A stretch of DNA of 64,000 nt from Streptomyces sp. NBC_00663 (GCF_036226885.1 NZ_CP109027.1:8184001-8248000); one strand, 5' to 3'. Counted from the stretch's first letter, positions 23,368-32,674 are shown. Notes: generated by a model from the sequence alone, not told the origin. Program-made: numbers and translations.

Positions 23368-24968
23368 GTGTTCTTCTCCTGGTGGGCGGCGTACGCGAAG
23401 TCCCCGTACACGCCGGCGCCGTCGAGGTCCTGCACCCACAGACCGAGCATCGCGCCGGTGAAGCCGAGGACTCTGAGCTGTCCTTCGTGGAATTCGTCCG
23501 CGTGCTCGTCCGAGAGGACCGTGGCGTCGAGGTCCAGGGGGAGGGTGCGAAGACCGGCGCCCTCGATGCCGTACGAGAAACGCAGCACCGGGCCGTCGAG
23601 TTCGGCGCGCAGGACCACGGGCCGTTCCGCTTCGAGCGGTACGGCGACGGGGTGCGCGGTGAGCTGTCCCGCCGCGCAGCTCAGGGCGGTCAGCAGCGGG
23701 GCGCCGCCGTCGTCCGCGGTCACGTACAGGTAGTGCCAGTTGCGGGTGTTGTAGTAGCCGGTCAGCCCGGCCAGGTGGTCCGGGGTGCGGGGTGTGAACG
23801 TCAGCCGGGTCTCGAAGGAGCAGCGGGATGTGGTGACTCGGCGGGCGACCAGGCTGGGGGTACGGCGGCCTGCCGGGGACTGGCCACCATGGATCCGCAG
23901 CCGTCCGGGCAGGGGCCGGATCCAGTCGGGGGTGGCCGGACGGCGCAGGGTGGACCAGTGCGGGCCGAGCCGCTCGAAGCGGTCGGTGACGGGCTCGGCC
24001 GGTACCGGTGCGGCGGGCAGCGCCGGAGCCGGCACGGTCACCGCCGGCACGCCGCCCGCGATGCGCGGCCATCCGTCGTCGGTCCAGGTGACCGGTTGCA
24101 GCGCGGTCTCCCGGCCGAGCACGCACCGGCCTCGTTCTGTGTCGGGGCGGGCGGCGATGTGGGCGGCGTACCACTGCCCCGTCGCCGTCCGGACGAACGA
24201 ACAGTGGCCGGCCTTCTGTAGTTCCAGGGACGGGTCGTGCCGGGCGGTCATCAGCGGGCCGTCCGGGTCGGGCTCGTACGGGCCGAACAGGTCGCGGCTG
24301 CGGGCCACCGCCGCGCCATGCTCGTAGCCGGTGCCGCCCTCGGCGTGGACGAGGTAGTACCAGCCGTCCTTCTTGTACAGGTGCGGGCCCTCGGCGACTC
24401 CGGCCGCCGTCCCGACGGAGATCATCCGGGGTTCGCCGACCAGGAGCTGCCTCTCGCGGTCGTACTCCTGGATCTCGATCCCCGCGAAGGACTCGCGCTC
24501 CGGCCGCCAGTCGAACCGCATGTTCAGCAGCCAGCTGCGGCCGTCGCCGTCGTCGTCGTCGCCGTCATCGTCGTCGTGGAAGAGGGAGACGTCGAAGCCC
24601 CGGCCGTGCAGCGGCACCGGGTCGGACCACGGGCCCTCGATCGAGGGCGCGGTCGTCACGTAGTTGGGGAGGTCCTTCCAGCCCTCGGCGTAGGTGTCGA
24701 CGACGGTGAAGACGAGGTGGAACAGGCCGTCCGCGTACGACAGTCCGGGCGCCCAGATGCCTCCCGAGTCCGGCACGCCGGTCAGGTCGAGCAGCCGTCG
24801 GCTGTCCAACACCCCGCCCAGCGCCCGCCAGTTCACCAGGTCCCGGGAGTGGTGGATGCGTACGCCCGGGTACCACTCGAAGGTCGAGGTGGCGATGTAG
24901 TGGTCGTCGCCGACGCGCAGGATCACCGGGTCGGGTTCGAAGCCGCGCAGGACGGGGTTGTGGATCAC
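23364..24968 (-). CDS. GH43 family glycosidase (beta-xylosidase/arabinofuranosidase type)
   Basis: 534 residues, GTG start; the conserved NPVLRGFEPDP begins at residue 4, so the start is sound despite no strong RBS. GH43 five-bladed propeller with D13 (EPDP), D126 in GFDVSLF and E193 in VAEGPHLYKK as the expected catalytic triad, then a C-terminal beta-sandwich (about 330-525) typical of XynB-like enzymes. There is no signal peptide, so it cleaves imported oligosaccharides in the cytoplasm. An unusual Asp/Gly run (residues about 132-143) directly follows the D126 motif. Its coupling with lyase and importer genes points to a uronic-acid-containing glycan. Confidence 0.9.
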   Translation of the reverse strand: MIHNPVLRGFEPDPVILRVGDDHYIATSTFEWYPGVRIHHSRDLVNWRALGGVLDSRRLLDLTGVPDSGGIWAPGLSYADGLFHLVFTVVDTYAEGWKDLPNYVTTAPSIEGPWSDPVPLHGRGFDVSLFHDDDDGDDDDGDGRSWLLNMRFDWRPERESFAGIEIQEYDRERQLLVGEPRMISVGTAAGVAEGPHLYKKDGWYYLVHAEGGTGYEHGAAVARSRDLFGPYEPDPDGPLMTARHDPSLELQKAGHCSFVRTATGQWYAAHIAARPDTERGRCVLGRETALQPVTWTDDGWPRIAGGVPAVTVPAPALPAAPVPAEPVTDRFERLGPHWSTLRRPATPDWIRPLPGRLRIHGGQSPAGRRTPSLVARRVTTSRCSFETRLTFTPRTPDHLAGLTGYYNTRNWHYLYVTADDGGAPLLTALSCAAGQLTAHPVAVPLEAERPVVLRAELDGPVLRFSYGIEGAGLRTLPLDLDATVLSDEHADEFHEGQLRVLGFTGAMLGLWVQDLDGAGVYGDFAYAAHQEKNT

Positions 24969-24986
24969 GTGGTGTCCGATCAGAAC

Positions 24987-26171
24987 TCAGAGTGAGAACA
25001 GGAGGGTTCCGAAGCCTGGATGGTCGCACTGGAACGGGGCGCCCTCCGGCCGAAGCCCGGCCGCGACCTGGGTGGTGTACGGCGCGGATCTTCCCGCCCG
25101 CTTCACGTAGTGGTTGTACGCCATCTCGTAGATGGGCCGGAACGTGCCGCGCCCGGTGGTGGAGACGGCGGACCAGTGCCAGTTGCAGCGGCCGAAGCCG
25201 GCGTCGTACGGGACGGTGTTGCCGAGGTTGTACTTCGCCGTGTACTCGAAGCCGGACAGCAGCAGGGAGTCGGACGCTCCGTACAGGTCGAGGCCCTGGA
25301 TCCAGGCGGTCTGGCAGATCTCGGCGAGCGAGCCCAGGATCAGCTGGGTGTGCGCCTGGTCGCGGCCGGACTCGCAGCACTGGCCGGTGCCGGGCTGGAT
25401 CAGCTTGGTCAGCCCGCAGCAGCTGTGGGTCTGGAAGGCGTTGTACGCGTCGTTGAACAGGGTGAGGTTGTTGCACGCGACCGCGATCTGGAACATGCCC
25501 TTGAGGCCCATGAGTCCGTAGCCGCCGTCGCCGTAGATGTTGATGAGCGGCACGAAGATGTTCTCGAACATCGCGACCGTGTCGGCGAGTTCGGTGGGCG
25601 ACCAGCTTCCCGCCGGACCGGTGTAGTGCATGATCTCGACGGCCGCGGCCAGTTTGGCGCCGTAGATGCCGGCGGCGAGTTCGGCGTCCTTGCCGTTGAT
25701 CTCCCGCAGGGCGTTCGTCCAGGACTTGATGATGTCCAGGGCCTTGGTGGCGTGGGCGGTGTCGCGGGTGATGTACCACATGAGGGCGTTCTGGTAGGCG
25801 GCGTTGCAGTCGTACCAGAGTTCCGCGTTGCCGTCCTCGGGGCTGGTGCCCCTGGTGACGGTGGCCCGGCCGCCGGCGACGGTGTACGTGGATCGGGAGA
25901 AGAAGTCGGCGGCGAAGACGTCGTAGCCGTCGGTCCAGGGTGACGTGCCGGCCGCGACCTTGCTGCGGATGCGGTCGAGGTCGGTGCGGCTGTGCAGGAC
26001 GCCGGGGTGGGTCAGCGCGGTCAGGCCGGAGGTGACGGCGGCGGCCTGACCAGCGCCGGCCAGGGCTCCGGTGCCCGCGATTCCGGCCGCGCCGGCGCCG
26101 ACGGCGGTCAGTTTGAGGAAGCGGCGGCGGTTGGGAGGGACGGGTTGCGGCTCGTTCAAGGGAGGGTCCAC
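24987..26171 (-). CDS. Secreted alginate-lyase-type polysaccharide lyase
   Basis: 394 residues from the GTG at 26171; a GTG at 26177 is equally possible and neither has a good RBS. Tat signal with NRRRFLKL followed by an Ala/Gly hydrophobic stretch ending near GAGQAAA. The mature part (LTHPGVLHSRTDLDRI, ELWYDCNAAYQNALMWYIT, YGDGGYGLMGLKGM, then HTQLILGSLAE) fits the (alpha/alpha)n-toroid alginate_lyase family (PL5/PL38-like). These enzymes cleave uronate polymers by beta-elimination. Cysteine-rich for a cytoplasmic protein (a CC pair twice), consistent with export. Probably generates oligosaccharides for the neighbouring importer. Confidence 0.8.
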   Translation of the reverse strand: MDPPLNEPQPVPPNRRRFLKLTAVGAGAAGIAGTGALAGAGQAAAVTSGLTALTHPGVLHSRTDLDRIRSKVAAGTSPWTDGYDVFAADFFSRSTYTVAGGRATVTRGTSPEDGNAELWYDCNAAYQNALMWYITRDTAHATKALDIIKSWTNALREINGKDAELAAGIYGAKLAAAVEIMHYTGPAGSWSPTELADTVAMFENIFVPLINIYGDGGYGLMGLKGMFQIAVACNNLTLFNDAYNAFQTHSCCGLTKLIQPGTGQCCESGRDQAHTQLILGSLAEICQTAWIQGLDLYGASDSLLLSGFEYTAKYNLGNTVPYDAGFGRCNWHWSAVSTTGRGTFRPIYEMAYNHYVKRAGRSAPYTTQVAAGLRPEGAPFQCDHPGFGTLLFSL

Positions 26172-26203
26172 TTTCACTCGGTGTTGAGTGGGCGGGAGGG
26201 GGT

Positions 26204-26236
26204 GGGCCGGTGCGGTCCCCCGTACCGCACCGGCCC
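26204..26236. other. Strong intercistronic hairpin in the polysaccharide operon
   Basis: A perfect 13-bp inverted repeat (GGGCCGGTGCGGT at 26204-26216 and its complement at 26224-26236) with a 7-base loop lies in the 77-base gap between the 975-residue protein gene and the lyase gene. No T-run follows on either strand, so it is more likely an mRNA-stabilising or attenuating hairpin than a simple terminator. Confidence 0.7.
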
Positions 26237-26248
26237 GGTCATGGAGCG

Positions 26249-29176
26249 TCAGCCCCGGTACAGCACCAGGGTGCTGAGCGGGCCGAGCTTCGGCCGGTGC
26301 CCGGCTCCGACGTTCTTGCCCGTGGCCAGGTCCCGCGCGGGGCCGAAGTCGGGGCGGGCGGGGAGGGTGAAGGTCTTGTCGGTGGTGGTGTTCATGGCGA
26401 TGAGGTAGTCGCCGTACTCGCAGAGATAGAAGGGCGCGCGGCCGACGAGCATGGTCTCGACGCCGTCGAAGTGGACGCCGAGGGCGGGGTCGGGGATGTC
26501 GTCGGGGACGGGGGCGAGGTGGTAGACGTCGCCTTCGAGGGCCTGGTGGAGGGTGTCGCCGGGCGGGGGGAATCCGCCGGGTGGGATGTGGGAGGCGCCG
26601 GGGTCGTTGATGGCGTAGTCCCACAGGACCCAGTCGCGGGCGGTGAAGGTGGCGTCGGTGGTGCCCGCGCTGCGCTCGCGGATGGTGGCGGAGCGCTGGT
26701 CGACGGGGGTGACGTGGTGGATGCGGGCGTAGTTGTTGACGCCCTGGCGGGAGCGGAAGTAGAGGGAGGCGAAGAGGAGTTCGTCGCCGTTCTTGACGGC
26801 TGCACAGCCGTTCTCCTCGTCGGTGAGGACGAAGTCGGGCTGGTCCGCGCCGGTCGGGATCCGGCCGGGCCGGGCCGCGAGGGACTGGAAGTCGTCCCAG
26901 TCGCGGGAGAGGAACCGCAGGGCGTTCAGGCCCACCCGGGTCCAGGTGTGGTGGGCCTGGAGGCTGAGCTGCGGGTAGAGCTGGCCGTCGGCGATCATCT
27001 CCTGGGTCCAGCCGACGATCTCGGGGTCCTTGAACACGGCGGCCGACATGACCGGGTTGGAGTCCCAGGCGGTGCGGGAGGCGTAGGCGGTCTCGCCGGG
27101 GTAGACCTCGTTGCGCCAGCCGATGACCGACTCGATGCGGGAGACCCGGTGGTGGTCCTTGTCCACGTCGACCACCCGGAACTTCCCGCGTGCCTTGGTC
27201 ATCATGACCATGTGGTCGCGCAGTTCGGGCGCCTGCTGGCCCTGGTATCCGCGGGTGACCGACTCGTACATCATGACCAGCCAGTCGATGACCTCGCCGT
27301 AGCTGCCCACGTAGCCGAGTTCGCGGGTCAGGCCCGCCTTGGTGACCTGGTAGTAGCTGTCTCCGAGCGGCTTGGTGGGGTTGCCGTCGGCGTCCTCGGG
27401 GCCAAAGTAGGGGACCATGCCGATCGACTGGTACAGGTAGTCGCGCGCCTTGTCCTCGGACAGGGCCAGGTCAGGGGCGAGGAGCTTCAGACCGCGGTTG
27501 GTCTGGTAGAGGCCGATGGCGCAGATCTGGGCCTGGTTGCTGTAGTGCGGGAAGTGCTGTCGCCAGTAGTCGCGGCTGGACCTGAGCATGTCGACGTACG
27601 CGTCCTTGCGCACCGGCGGCACGGGGGTGGTCGTGTCGGCGGGGGTGACGAGGGTGACGTCGTCGAACCAGGCGGTGCCGGGGCCGGACAGGCGCAGATG
27701 CATCTCGACCTGCGTGGCGCCGGCCGGGGTGGCGAAGACGAACTCGACGTACTCCCAGTCGTGCGTGCCCTTGCTCGCGTAGACCTTGTGGTCGCTGCCC
27801 ACCAGCTTGTTGCTCGCGTCGTAGAACAGCGGGTCGATGTGCGCGCCGGCGCCCGTGACACCGTCGGTCTTGATCCAGGCGCCGTATTTGTACGTGCCCT
27901 GGGCTATACGGGTCCTGGTGGCGGAGTTGACGTAGCTGTAGCCGTTGGCCGTGGTGACTTGCAGCTTGAGGGAGGCGGAGCCGGAACGGGAGACGGTGGT
28001 GTCGCGGGCCCAGGTGCCGCCGCCGGCTGTGGCCCAGCCGGGCATCGACCAGGAGGCGGGCGTGGCACCGCCGGACTCGAAGCCGGGGTTGGCGATGGCG
28101 TACGGCGAGCCGGTCACCTGCGTGTCGAGGCGGTCGCCGAGGTGCTCCCACAGCAGGGCCAGCACCAGGCCGACCCGGCCGAAGCCCTGCCACTGCTGGT
28201 CGGAGCCCGTGAGGACGGTGGCGTCGGCCTTCCATGCCATGTACCGGCCGTCGATCGCCTGGAGCACCCGGTCGACCGCCTCCGGCTTGCCGTAGGCGGG
28301 GCTGCCGGACCACAGGTAGCCCTCGGCCAGCGACTGCATGGCCCAGCCGTCCATGGCGGCCGGGGTCGCGGTGGTGAGGAGGTTGTTCTGGTCCTTGAGG
28401 ACCCGCGCCTTGATGTCGTCCAGGACCTCCTCGCCACCCGTGCGGGCGGTCGCCGTGGGCGCGGTGCCCTGGACCTCGCCCTTGGGTGGCACGAAGTACG
28501 GCTCGGTGTGGGTGTAGAGGCGGTAGATGCCGCGCGACGGCGTGGTCATGGTCCGGTACAACTGGCTCGCGTCCTGCCCGTAGGACCAGATGCGGCCCAT
28601 CGACCGGATCTCCAGCGTCACCTTGTCCTTGCCGGCGGTCATCTTCTCCGGCAGCGGCAGCGTGTGGAAGAAGAAGCGGCCCGGCCTACGCGGGGCGGTG
28701 TCGAGGATGTCGAGGCTGTCGACGGCACCTTGGTCCTCGTAGCCGACCTGCTTGCCCTCGCAGAACAGCTGGAGCCGCCACATGTTGGTGCCGGAGGCGG
28801 CTTCCTCGGAGGTGTTGTCGTAGTCGTCGCCCCACAGTCGCACGGTGACATACGTGGTGCCGGTCGGGCATACGGCGACGTCGAACTTCAGGGTGCCGCC
28901 CCAGAACGTCGCGGGGCTGGTCGGGTTGAGGACACGGGCGCTCTGGCCCAGGCCGCCGGTGACCGTGTCGGAGAGGGTGGCGGTCAGCTCGTGCGCGGTC
29001 TCGGAGTCCGCGTCGCCGAAGACGACGACATCGAGCGGAGCACGGCCACGCGCGCGGGACGCGTCCGGTTCGGCCGCGACAGCGGTCGGGGCCATCGGCA
29101 GTCCGATCGCCGCCGCGGCGACGCCGGTCGCTCCGGCGTACTTGAGGACGTCACGTCTTCTGGGTGTGTTGGGCAC
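26249..29176 (-). CDS. Large Tat-secreted protein with CBM4/9-like domain, candidate polysaccharide-degrading enzyme
   Basis: 975 residues. Tat signal TPRRRDVLKYAGATGVAAAA with cleavage near TAVAAE. Residues about 100-230 are beta-rich; about 255-355 helical; about 361-510 match a CenC-type carbohydrate-binding module (NPGFESGG start, GTAWFDDVTLV end). Residues about 520-800 are helical with WRQHFPHYSNQAQICA and EVYPGETAYASRTAWDS, toroid-like, followed by a beta-sandwich C-terminus. This toroid plus sandwich plan resembles polysaccharide lyases, but I cannot assign a family. It lies between the permease and lyase genes in one operon, so it should act on the same glycan outside the cell. Confidence 0.7.
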   Translation of the reverse strand: MPNTPRRRDVLKYAGATGVAAAAIGLPMAPTAVAAEPDASRARGRAPLDVVVFGDADSETAHELTATLSDTVTGGLGQSARVLNPTSPATFWGGTLKFDVAVCPTGTTYVTVRLWGDDYDNTSEEAASGTNMWRLQLFCEGKQVGYEDQGAVDSLDILDTAPRRPGRFFFHTLPLPEKMTAGKDKVTLEIRSMGRIWSYGQDASQLYRTMTTPSRGIYRLYTHTEPYFVPPKGEVQGTAPTATARTGGEEVLDDIKARVLKDQNNLLTTATPAAMDGWAMQSLAEGYLWSGSPAYGKPEAVDRVLQAIDGRYMAWKADATVLTGSDQQWQGFGRVGLVLALLWEHLGDRLDTQVTGSPYAIANPGFESGGATPASWSMPGWATAGGGTWARDTTVSRSGSASLKLQVTTANGYSYVNSATRTRIAQGTYKYGAWIKTDGVTGAGAHIDPLFYDASNKLVGSDHKVYASKGTHDWEYVEFVFATPAGATQVEMHLRLSGPGTAWFDDVTLVTPADTTTPVPPVRKDAYVDMLRSSRDYWRQHFPHYSNQAQICAIGLYQTNRGLKLLAPDLALSEDKARDYLYQSIGMVPYFGPEDADGNPTKPLGDSYYQVTKAGLTRELGYVGSYGEVIDWLVMMYESVTRGYQGQQAPELRDHMVMMTKARGKFRVVDVDKDHHRVSRIESVIGWRNEVYPGETAYASRTAWDSNPVMSAAVFKDPEIVGWTQEMIADGQLYPQLSLQAHHTWTRVGLNALRFLSRDWDDFQSLAARPGRIPTGADQPDFVLTDEENGCAAVKNGDELLFASLYFRSRQGVNNYARIHHVTPVDQRSATIRERSAGTTDATFTARDWVLWDYAINDPGASHIPPGGFPPPGDTLHQALEGDVYHLAPVPDDIPDPALGVHFDGVETMLVGRAPFYLCEYGDYLIAMNTTTDKTFTLPARPDFGPARDLATGKNVGAGHRPKLGPLSTLVLYRG

Positions 29177-29189
29177 GGTGGTTCCCTTG

Positions 29190-30071
29190 TTACTTGAGGC
29201 TGCCCATGAGGATTCCGCTGCGCCAGTACTTCTGGAGCGCGAACATGAAGACCGCCAGCGGAATGATCGACAGCAGCGACCCGGTGAGGACGAGTGTGTT
29301 CATGTCGCGGGAGGTTTGCGCCTGTTGCACCCAGGAGAAGAGGCCCAGGGTGACGGGGAAGCTGCGCTCGCCGTTGAGCATGAACAGGGGAAGGAAGAAG
29401 TTGTTCCAGATGTTGACGAAGTCGAGCATGAAGATGGTGATGCCGCCGGTGCGCATCAGCCTGAGCGCGACCGAGAAGAAGATCCGCGTCTCGCTCGCGC
29501 CGTCGATGCGGGCGGCCTCCATCAGCTCGGTGGGCACCGAGGTGTCGGCGTAGACCTTGCCGAGGTAGACGCCGAAGGGGTTGATGAAGTACGGGATCAG
29601 CACCGCCCACACGGTGTTGGTGAGGTGGATGTCGGCGAAGACGAGGTAGAGCGGGAACGCGAGCAGGGTGCTCGGCAGCAGGGAGGCGCCGACGATGACG
29701 CCGAACAGGGCACCCCGGCCGCGGAAGTCGAACTTCGCCAGGCCGTACCCGGCGGCGAGCGAGAAGAGCGTCGAACCGGCGGCACCGACGGTGGAGTACA
29801 GGACCGAGTTGAGGATCCAGCGGCCGAAGACCCCGTCGTGGTAGTCCCAGATCGCCTGGAAGTTGTCGGCCAGGTGGTTGGAGGAGAACCAAAGGCCGAA
29901 GGTGGAGTACAGGTCCGTCTGGTTCTTCGTCGAGGCGACCAGGAGGAACCAGGTGGGGGCGAGCGAGTAGAGCAGGAAGACGATCAGCAGGCCGGTGGTC
30001 AGCGCCACCGCTCGGCGGGTCGGTCGCACTCCTCCGCCGGAGGCGGGCGCGGCGTTCGTGGCGCTGCTCAT
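29190..30071 (-). CDS. ABC sugar importer permease (MalG-type)
   Basis: 293 residues from the ATG at 30071, which overlaps the stop of the other permease gene (ATGA). Six hydrophobic segments; the cytoplasmic EAA loop is ELMEAARIDGASETRIFF. Typical length and ending (ALQKYWRSGILMGSLK) of carbohydrate ABC permease subunit 2. No ATPase gene is nearby; such importers in Streptomyces use the shared MsiK-type ATPase. Confidence 0.93.
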   Translation of the reverse strand: MSSATNAAPASGGGVRPTRRAVALTTGLLIVFLLYSLAPTWFLLVASTKNQTDLYSTFGLWFSSNHLADNFQAIWDYHDGVFGRWILNSVLYSTVGAAGSTLFSLAAGYGLAKFDFRGRGALFGVIVGASLLPSTLLAFPLYLVFADIHLTNTVWAVLIPYFINPFGVYLGKVYADTSVPTELMEAARIDGASETRIFFSVALRLMRTGGITIFMLDFVNIWNNFFLPLFMLNGERSFPVTLGLFSWVQQAQTSRDMNTLVLTGSLLSIIPLAVFMFALQKYWRSGILMGSLK

Positions 30072-31021
30072 GACACCTTCCTGTTCGTGACGCGGTAGAA
30101 GACGAAGGCGAGAATGCCGGTGACGACCGCCAGGACGAGCGACTCGGCGGCGGCGTACTGGTAGTTGCCGGTCTTGAACGCGCGGTCGAAGATCTCCAGC
30201 ATCGGCGTGAAGTCGGTACTGATGGACTCCGGCGCCACGTACCGCAGGAACAGCGGCTCGGTGAACAGCTGGAGCCGGCCGATGAGGGAGAACATGCCGG
30301 TCAGCACCAGGATGCCGGTGATGTTCGGCACCTTGATCGACCAGGCGATCCGCCACTCCTTCGCCCCGTCGAGCCGGGCCGCCTCGTACAGCTCGCGCGG
30401 CAGTGCCTGAAGTGAGGCGGAGATCAGGATCATGTTGAAGCCGATGCCCTGCCAGGTCAGCAGGTTGCCCAGCGACAGGTAGGTGTTCAGGCCGCCGAAG
30501 AAGGTGACCGTCGTGCCTGCCGTGTCGGCGATGTCGACGATCGGGCTGGCCGTCGGGCTGTAGAGGAACAGCCAGATCAGGGTCGAGACGACGCCCGGGA
30601 CGACGTACGGGATGAGCAGTCCGGAGCGGAAGAAGCGCACCGCGCGAGCGGCGACGCCGTCGAGCAGGAGGGCCAGCAGGAGGGAGATGCCCAGCATCAC
30701 CGTGATCTGCGCGGCCCCGAAGAGGAGGGTGCGCAGCATGCCGGCCCAGAAGGTGCCGTCGGAGAGGATCGCCGCGAAGTTGGCGAAGCCCGCGAAGACG
30801 GTCCTCGTCGGGCCGAAGCCGATGCCGCTGCTCTTCTTCTCGTGCAGGCTCTGGTTGAGGGCGTAGCCGATCGGCACGACGTAGGTGAGGAGGAAGCCGA
30901 TCAGGAAGGGCAGCATGAACAGCAGGCCCTTGTAGGCTCCCCGCCTCCCGGTCCGGCGGGGGGAGGTCCGCCGGACCGGGGAGTCGGTGGCGACCTTCGC
31001 CGGTCGTATGAGGGTGGACAA
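30068..31021 (-). CDS. ABC sugar importer permease (MalF-type)
   Basis: 317 residues. The start is a TTG at 31021, supported by GGAG six bases upstream; no nearer ATG fits. Six predicted membrane helices and EAA loop ELYEAARLDGAKEWRIAW. Forms the channel with the downstream permease. Confidence 0.92.
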   Translation of the reverse strand: MSTLIRPAKVATDSPVRRTSPRRTGRRGAYKGLLFMLPFLIGFLLTYVVPIGYALNQSLHEKKSSGIGFGPTRTVFAGFANFAAILSDGTFWAGMLRTLLFGAAQITVMLGISLLLALLLDGVAARAVRFFRSGLLIPYVVPGVVSTLIWLFLYSPTASPIVDIADTAGTTVTFFGGLNTYLSLGNLLTWQGIGFNMILISASLQALPRELYEAARLDGAKEWRIAWSIKVPNITGILVLTGMFSLIGRLQLFTEPLFLRYVAPESISTDFTPMLEIFDRAFKTGNYQYAAAESLVLAVVTGILAFVFYRVTNRKVS

Positions 31022-31043
31022 GGCAGTCTCCAGATCAGGTGGT

Positions 31044-32369
31044 TCAGCCGGCCGCGACGGCCTTGACGCCCTTGTTCTTCAGGTCCGCGAGCACCCAGTC
31101 CTGAAGGTGCGTCAGCATGTCCTTCACGCTGAGCTCCTTCTTCATGACCTTGCCCCACTGCTTCTGCATCTCGGAGTACATGGCGGCGTAGTCGGGCCCG
31201 TACTGCCACTGTCCGCCGACCCGGGAGGCCGCGGTGGTGATGATCTGGGCGCTGTCCGACTTCCCGTTGAACATGTCGGTCGGGATGATCTTGTCGACGT
31301 ACGGGGAGACGTCCTTGACCGCCGGGAAGAGCCCGGACTTGGACTCGGGGTCGGTGAGCGCGGTCAGCGACTCCTTGCTGCTGGAGAGCCAGGTGGCGAA
31401 CTGGGCGGCCCGGTCGGGGTACTTGCAGCCCTTGAGGACGGCCGTGACGTCGAAGTTGCTGGACGTCTGCGGCTTGGCCGGGTCGAAGACGGGCGCGTCG
31501 GCGAGCTGCCACTTGCCCTTGGACTTGGGGAAGTTGGTGTCGTAGATCGGCAGCTGCCAGGTGGACGTGGTCATCGCGATCGTCTTGCCGAGGTCCCAGG
31601 TCTTGAAGACGCCCGGGTCGGCGTAGGAGGCGTTGGAGGCCAGGTTGTTGTCGACCAACTGCTGGACGACGTCACCGGCCTTGAGCGCCTCGGGCGAGGT
31701 GAAGCCGATCTCCCAGTGGTCACCGGCGATCTTGTACCACTGTGCGTTCGCCTGCCAGGAGAGGTCGACGAGTGTGCTCGGGTCCTCGCCCGCCATGTTG
31801 TAGATCTTGACGTTCTTGTTCTTCTTCCGCACCGCCTTGCCCGCCGCGATCAGGTCGTCCCAGGTGGTGGGGGCCTTGATGCCGTACTTCTGGAACAGGT
31901 CCGCCCGGTAGGCGGTGAACAGCGGGGAGGAGCCGGTGGGGATGCCATAGGTGGCACCGCCGGGGCTGACCGCGTTCCAGGCGGGGGTCGTGTAGCGGGA
32001 CTTGTACGCAGCGGCGACCTTGGTGATGTCGGTGAGCAGGCCGTCGGCGGCGAAGTTCGCGAGGTTCATCCCGTCCATCTTCGACAGGCAGGGCGCGTTG
32101 CCGGAGGTCACCGCGGCGCGCAGCTTCTGGTAGACGGTGTCGCCGGCCGCGTTGACGTACTTCACCTGGGTCTCGGGGTGCGCCTTGTTCCACACCGCGA
32201 CCTGCTGCTGGATGCCCTCCGTCCAGCTCCAGAACTCCAGCTGCACATCGCCCTTGGTGGTCTTCGCCGCCGAGTCGGTGTCATCACCGCCACCACAGGC
32301 GCTCAGGACGAGGGACAGCGAGAGGGCGGCGGCCGCGCCGGCGAAGGCTCTCGTACGGGTGGTGCTCAT
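31044..32369 (-). CDS. Sugar-binding lipoprotein of ABC importer
   Basis: 441 residues from the ATG at 32369 with GGAGG upstream. Lipoprotein signal ending in the lipobox LSAC followed by a Gly/Asp linker. The mature part is an extracellular solute-binding protein family 1 type fold (QLEFWSWTEGIQQQVAVWNK, PCLSKMDGMNLANFAADGL, TTWDDLIAAGKAV). It delivers oligosaccharide to the two permeases. First gene of the operon and the likely target of the LacI regulator at 33,973. Confidence 0.93.
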   Translation of the reverse strand: MSTTRTRAFAGAAAALSLSLVLSACGGGDDTDSAAKTTKGDVQLEFWSWTEGIQQQVAVWNKAHPETQVKYVNAAGDTVYQKLRAAVTSGNAPCLSKMDGMNLANFAADGLLTDITKVAAAYKSRYTTPAWNAVSPGGATYGIPTGSSPLFTAYRADLFQKYGIKAPTTWDDLIAAGKAVRKKNKNVKIYNMAGEDPSTLVDLSWQANAQWYKIAGDHWEIGFTSPEALKAGDVVQQLVDNNLASNASYADPGVFKTWDLGKTIAMTTSTWQLPIYDTNFPKSKGKWQLADAPVFDPAKPQTSSNFDVTAVLKGCKYPDRAAQFATWLSSSKESLTALTDPESKSGLFPAVKDVSPYVDKIIPTDMFNGKSDSAQIITTAASRVGGQWQYGPDYAAMYSEMQKQWGKVMKKELSVKDMLTHLQDWVLADLKNKGVKAVAAG

Positions 32370-32456
32370 CGGTCCTCCGGGGAAGGCGGACAGCGCCTGC
32401 GGCGGGGGGAGGGCGCGGGCGGCTGAAGGCGGGGCAGGGGAGAAAAGAGGCGGTGT

Positions 32457-32503
32457 AGAAACCGTTTCCCATGGACCGTAGAACCACAATGGGCCGACCC
32501 ACA
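32457..32503 (-). promoter_or_regulatory. Importer-operon promoter with LacI-type operator
   Basis: On the minus strand: -35 TTGTGG (32498-32503), 18-base spacer, -10 TACGGT (32474-32479), then the palindrome GAAACGGTTTC (32457-32467) at about the transcription start. Odd palindromes with GAAAC arms around a central base are typical LacI/GalR-family operators. The position would block initiation. The remaining leader to the ATG is about 85 bases. Confidence 0.6.
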
Positions 32504-32644
32504 AGAGGCGGGTGGTCAAATGTTTCGGCAGGCTTACGCATCGGTTACCCGCAGTACGCCACTGAGCTGGCACGTTGCCTGCCCGCTCGAATTCGGGATC
32601 CCGCGCTGCCGGGGTTCCGCACCGTTCCGCACTCCGGGAGGGCG

Positions 32645-32674
32645 TTGACCGGCGGGCTCCAAGCGCTCTAGCGT
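32645..32674 (+). promoter_or_regulatory. Candidate promoter of the hydroxyacid dehydrogenase gene
   Basis: TTGACC (32645-32650), 18-base spacer, TAGCGT (32669-32674), both close to consensus, about 55 bases before the chosen ATG. The whole 364-base gap 32370-32733 holds this promoter and the divergent importer promoter. Confidence 0.55.

Noticed and set aside
26210..29197. 995-codon plus-strand frame opposite the 975-residue secreted protein
   Set aside because: Codon-position shadow; product is Gly/Val-rich low-complexity without motifs, whereas the minus strand has a Tat signal and a CBM.
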